A stretch of DNA of 36,934 bases, from the NCBI GenBank assembly GCA_028275505.1, contig JAPWUP010000018.1, positions 1-36,934 of the forward strand. The letters are read 5' to 3'. Below are positions 34,901 through 36,934 of the stretch, piece by piece. The stretch is from Bryobacteraceae bacterium (GTDB taxonomy: Bacteria > Acidobacteriota > Terriglobia > Bryobacterales > Bryobacteraceae). Below the pieces are notes generated by a model that was given only the letters and a program-made list of their open reading frames with translations, did not search any database and was not told the origin of the DNA. A program made the position numbers and the translations under genes. Each line of letters starts with the position of its first letter. Position 1 is the first letter of the stretch.

Positions 34901-34943
34901 CTTTGTCAGGTCTGGCGGCGCTGCCGCCAGTTTGCGAACAAAG
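34901..34943 (-). promoter_or_regulatory. Composite hairpin in the upstream region of the 34888 oxidoreductase gene
   Basis: Inner perfect stem CTGGCGGC-3nt-GCCGCCAG (34912-34930) inside CTTTGT (34901-34906)/ACAAAG (34938-34943); -10-like TATCAT at 34947-34952 (minus). Confidence 0.5.
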
Positions 34944-34981
34944 CTAATGATACCGCAAGGGGCGCGATCCGGGAACAGGCT

Positions 34982-36934
34982 TCAGCGCACCGCGATCACG
35001 ACGCCGGGCGGGCTGCGGCGCTCGCCCACCCGAAGCTCGACGGGGAGCAGGCCCGCGGGCAGGAAGCCGCCCGGGATGCGCGCGTTGATTTGCAACACCC
35101 CCACCAGCCCGGGAGCGCTTCCTGCGAACAGGATTTCCGCGGAGTGGACGCCGATGAAGAGCTGGACGGGCAGGATCGGCTTCGGTAAGGGCGGTGCGGC
35201 GGGCCGGCCTTCTTCGCTCGCGGGCTCCGTGAGACCTTCCCCGGTGGCGAATAGCGTCACGATGGAGCCTCGCGGCGCCGGATTTTCCACCGAATTCGCC
35301 GTGCCGTCCTCGTTGATCGCGGCCACGTGACCGCCGGAGGCGAACAGTGCAGGGGCGGCCTCCACAACGGGCAGCACGGCGGTGAAGACGACCTGGCCGC
35401 GGCGCCGCACTTCCAGCACGGTTTCTTTTTGAGCGGCGAGGCCGTAAGGTGCCTGGGCGGTGATTTGATCACTGCGGGCAATGAGCAGTGGGCCGGGCTT
35501 GCCGTCCCAGAGGACCTCGACGCCGTCGAGTTGCGTCACCAAGCGCCCGCTCGGGTCGAGTTGCGGGCCTATTTCATTCTCCGGACCGATCCCCGGCCCT
35601 TGTATGGAAACCAACTGCCCGGGCGCCACGGGACCAGGCTTCAGGCTCGCCGCGTGGAGCACCTCGGCGGCGGGCAATTGCACAGGCGCAGGTTCGATCG
35701 TTGGGCTAAGCACCCGCACCCGATGATTGTCGCGATCCGCCACGTAGACGTTGCCGCGCGAATCCACCGCGAGAGCCGCGGGCCAGCGCAAGCGCGCCTG
35801 AAGGGCCGGGCCGCCGTCGCCCTCGAATCCTGCCACGCCATCGCCCGCGATGGTGCGGATGATGCCGCCTGAATCCACTTTTCGCACGCGGTTGTTTTCC
35901 GTATCCGCGATGTAAAGATTGCCCTGATCGTCCACTGCCACAGCCATCGGATGGTTCAAGCGCGCCTGGTTCGCGGGTCCGCCGTCGCCGCTGAAGCCCC
36001 GATACCCGACGCCGGCCACGGTTGTGATCACGCCGTCTGGCGTTACCTTGCGGATGACGTGGTTCATGCGATCGGCGATGTAGAGATTGCCTTGCCGGTC
36101 CAGGGCGAGGCCGGCGGGGGAATCGAGCAGGGCTTGCAACGCGGGGCCGCCGTCCCCTGCATATCCGCGCAAGCCGCGACCGGCAACGCTGCCGAGCATC
36201 CCCGAAGGCGAAAGCACGCGGATGCGGTGGTTGCCCGTGTCGGCGATATAAATGCGACCATCGGGGCTGGCGACGAGTCCGGCTGCTGCGTTCAGTTGCG
36301 AGGCTGCGCCGGGACCGTCGCCATTGAAGCCCGCCACGCCCGTGCCGGCCGCCGTGTTGATGAAGCCTGCCGGCGAGAGGTAGCGAACGCGGCTCACCAG
36401 AGAATCCGCGATATAGAGGCCGCCGGCGCCATCCAGGGCGATCGCGACCGGGTAGAAAAGACGCGCGGTCAGCGCAGACAAGGCCTCGCCGACGGCGCCC
36501 GAACGTCCCGCACCCGCGATGGTCGTGATGATGCCCCGGAGATCCACTTTGCGGATGCGGCCATTGCCTGTGTCGGCGATATAGAGGCTGCCGTCCGGAC
36601 CCAGCGCGATGCCCGAGGGCGAATCCAGGCGGGCGCTGGTTGCCGGGCCGCCATCGCCCCAGAAGCGCGGTTGGGTCGTGGCGCCCGCGATCACACTGAC
36701 CCCGCCGGAAGGACTGAGCCGGGTGATTTGGGGAGCGCCGGCGGCGACGTAAAGGTTGCCGGCTTCGTCGGCGACCAGGTCGCGCGCGGCCAGGGGAAGC
36801 GTGGATGCGGCACCCGAGGGCGGGAGCTTGACGATGCGGCTGCGGTCCGCGATGTAGAGATTGCCTGCGGCGTCGAAGGCCAGACCCGTGGGCAGCTCGA
36901 GCGTGACGGGCACGTTCAGGGTGCTGAGGACCCC
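34982..36934 (-). CDS. NHL-repeat protein with Solibacter-type C-terminal domain; 5' end truncated by window edge
   Basis: About 7 NHL-type repeats (…GxxGDGGPAxxARLxxPxGxAxDxxGNLYIADxxNxRIRK…), then ASLKPGPVAPGQLVSIQGPGIGP…AAINEDGTANSVENPAPRGSIVTLFATGEGLTEP. Frame remains open to base 36934. Confidence 0.85.
   Translation of the reverse strand, partial: GVLSTLNVPVTLELPTGLAFDAAGNLYIADRSRIVKLPPSGAASTLPLAARDLVADEAGNLYVAAGAPQITRLSPSGGVSVIAGATTQPRFWGDGGPATSARLDSPSGIALGPDGSLYIADTGNGRIRKVDLRGIITTIAGAGRSGAVGEALSALTARLFYPVAIALDGAGGLYIADSLVSRVRYLSPAGFINTAAGTGVAGFNGDGPGAASQLNAAAGLVASPDGRIYIADTGNHRIRVLSPSGMLGSVAGRGLRGYAGDGGPALQALLDSPAGLALDRQGNLYIADRMNHVIRKVTPDGVITTVAGVGYRGFSGDGGPANQARLNHPMAVAVDDQGNLYIADTENNRVRKVDSGGIIRTIAGDGVAGFEGDGGPALQARLRWPAALAVDSRGNVYVADRDNHRVRVLSPTIEPAPVQLPAAEVLHAASLKPGPVAPGQLVSIQGPGIGPENEIGPQLDPSGRLVTQLDGVEVLWDGKPGPLLIARSDQITAQAPYGLAAQKETVLEVRRRGQVVFTAVLPVVEAAPALFASGGHVAAINEDGTANSVENPAPRGSIVTLFATGEGLTEPASEEGRPAAPPLPKPILPVQLFIGVHSAEILFAGSAPGLVGVLQINARIPGGFLPAGLLPVELRVGERRSPPGVVIAVR

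Noticed and set aside
1-36934. CRISPR arrays, tRNA/rRNA genes, IS elements, phage genes
   Set aside because: No regularly spaced direct repeats with unique spacers, no cloverleaf or rRNA core sequence, and no transposase/integrase ORFs recognised.

Overview
GC-rich (visually ~60% or more) chromosomal segment with dense coding. It is most consistent with a Bryobacterales/Solibacter-like acidobacterium: a long NHL-repeat protein carries a C-terminal region resembling the Solibacter 'Soli_cterm' (TIGR03437-type) domain, and there are several Tat-signal Gfo/Idh/MocA oxidoreductases, a sulfatase and a GH78 rhamnosidase. I support about 33 CDSs, two of them truncated by the window edges. I saw no rRNA, tRNA, CRISPR array or mobile element. 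The strongest candidate for an under-described system is a translationally coupled four-gene minus-strand operon (23212-26702): a DxHxxG corrinoid protein, two distinct UroD/MtaA-like methyltransferases that both keep HxC...C zinc-type motifs, and a stand-alone MetH-activation-domain-like protein with a C-terminal Cys cluster. It looks like a self-contained corrinoid methyl-transfer system with unknown methyl donor and acceptor. Other points of interest: recurrent -10-like elements 7-9 nt upstream of start codons (possible leaderless transcription), a composite hairpin at the predicted 5' end of a Gfo/Idh/MocA mRNA, a TPM-nucleotidyltransferase-LemA cluster with an altered NTase motif (SDLN), a secreted RraA-family protein, a KGSADH + FAH-type dehydratase pair, a GT-C-like membrane protein fused to a discoidin-like domain, and a small secreted protein with a TQGYWKNHPDAWP motif. 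All family calls come from reading motifs; no database search was possible.
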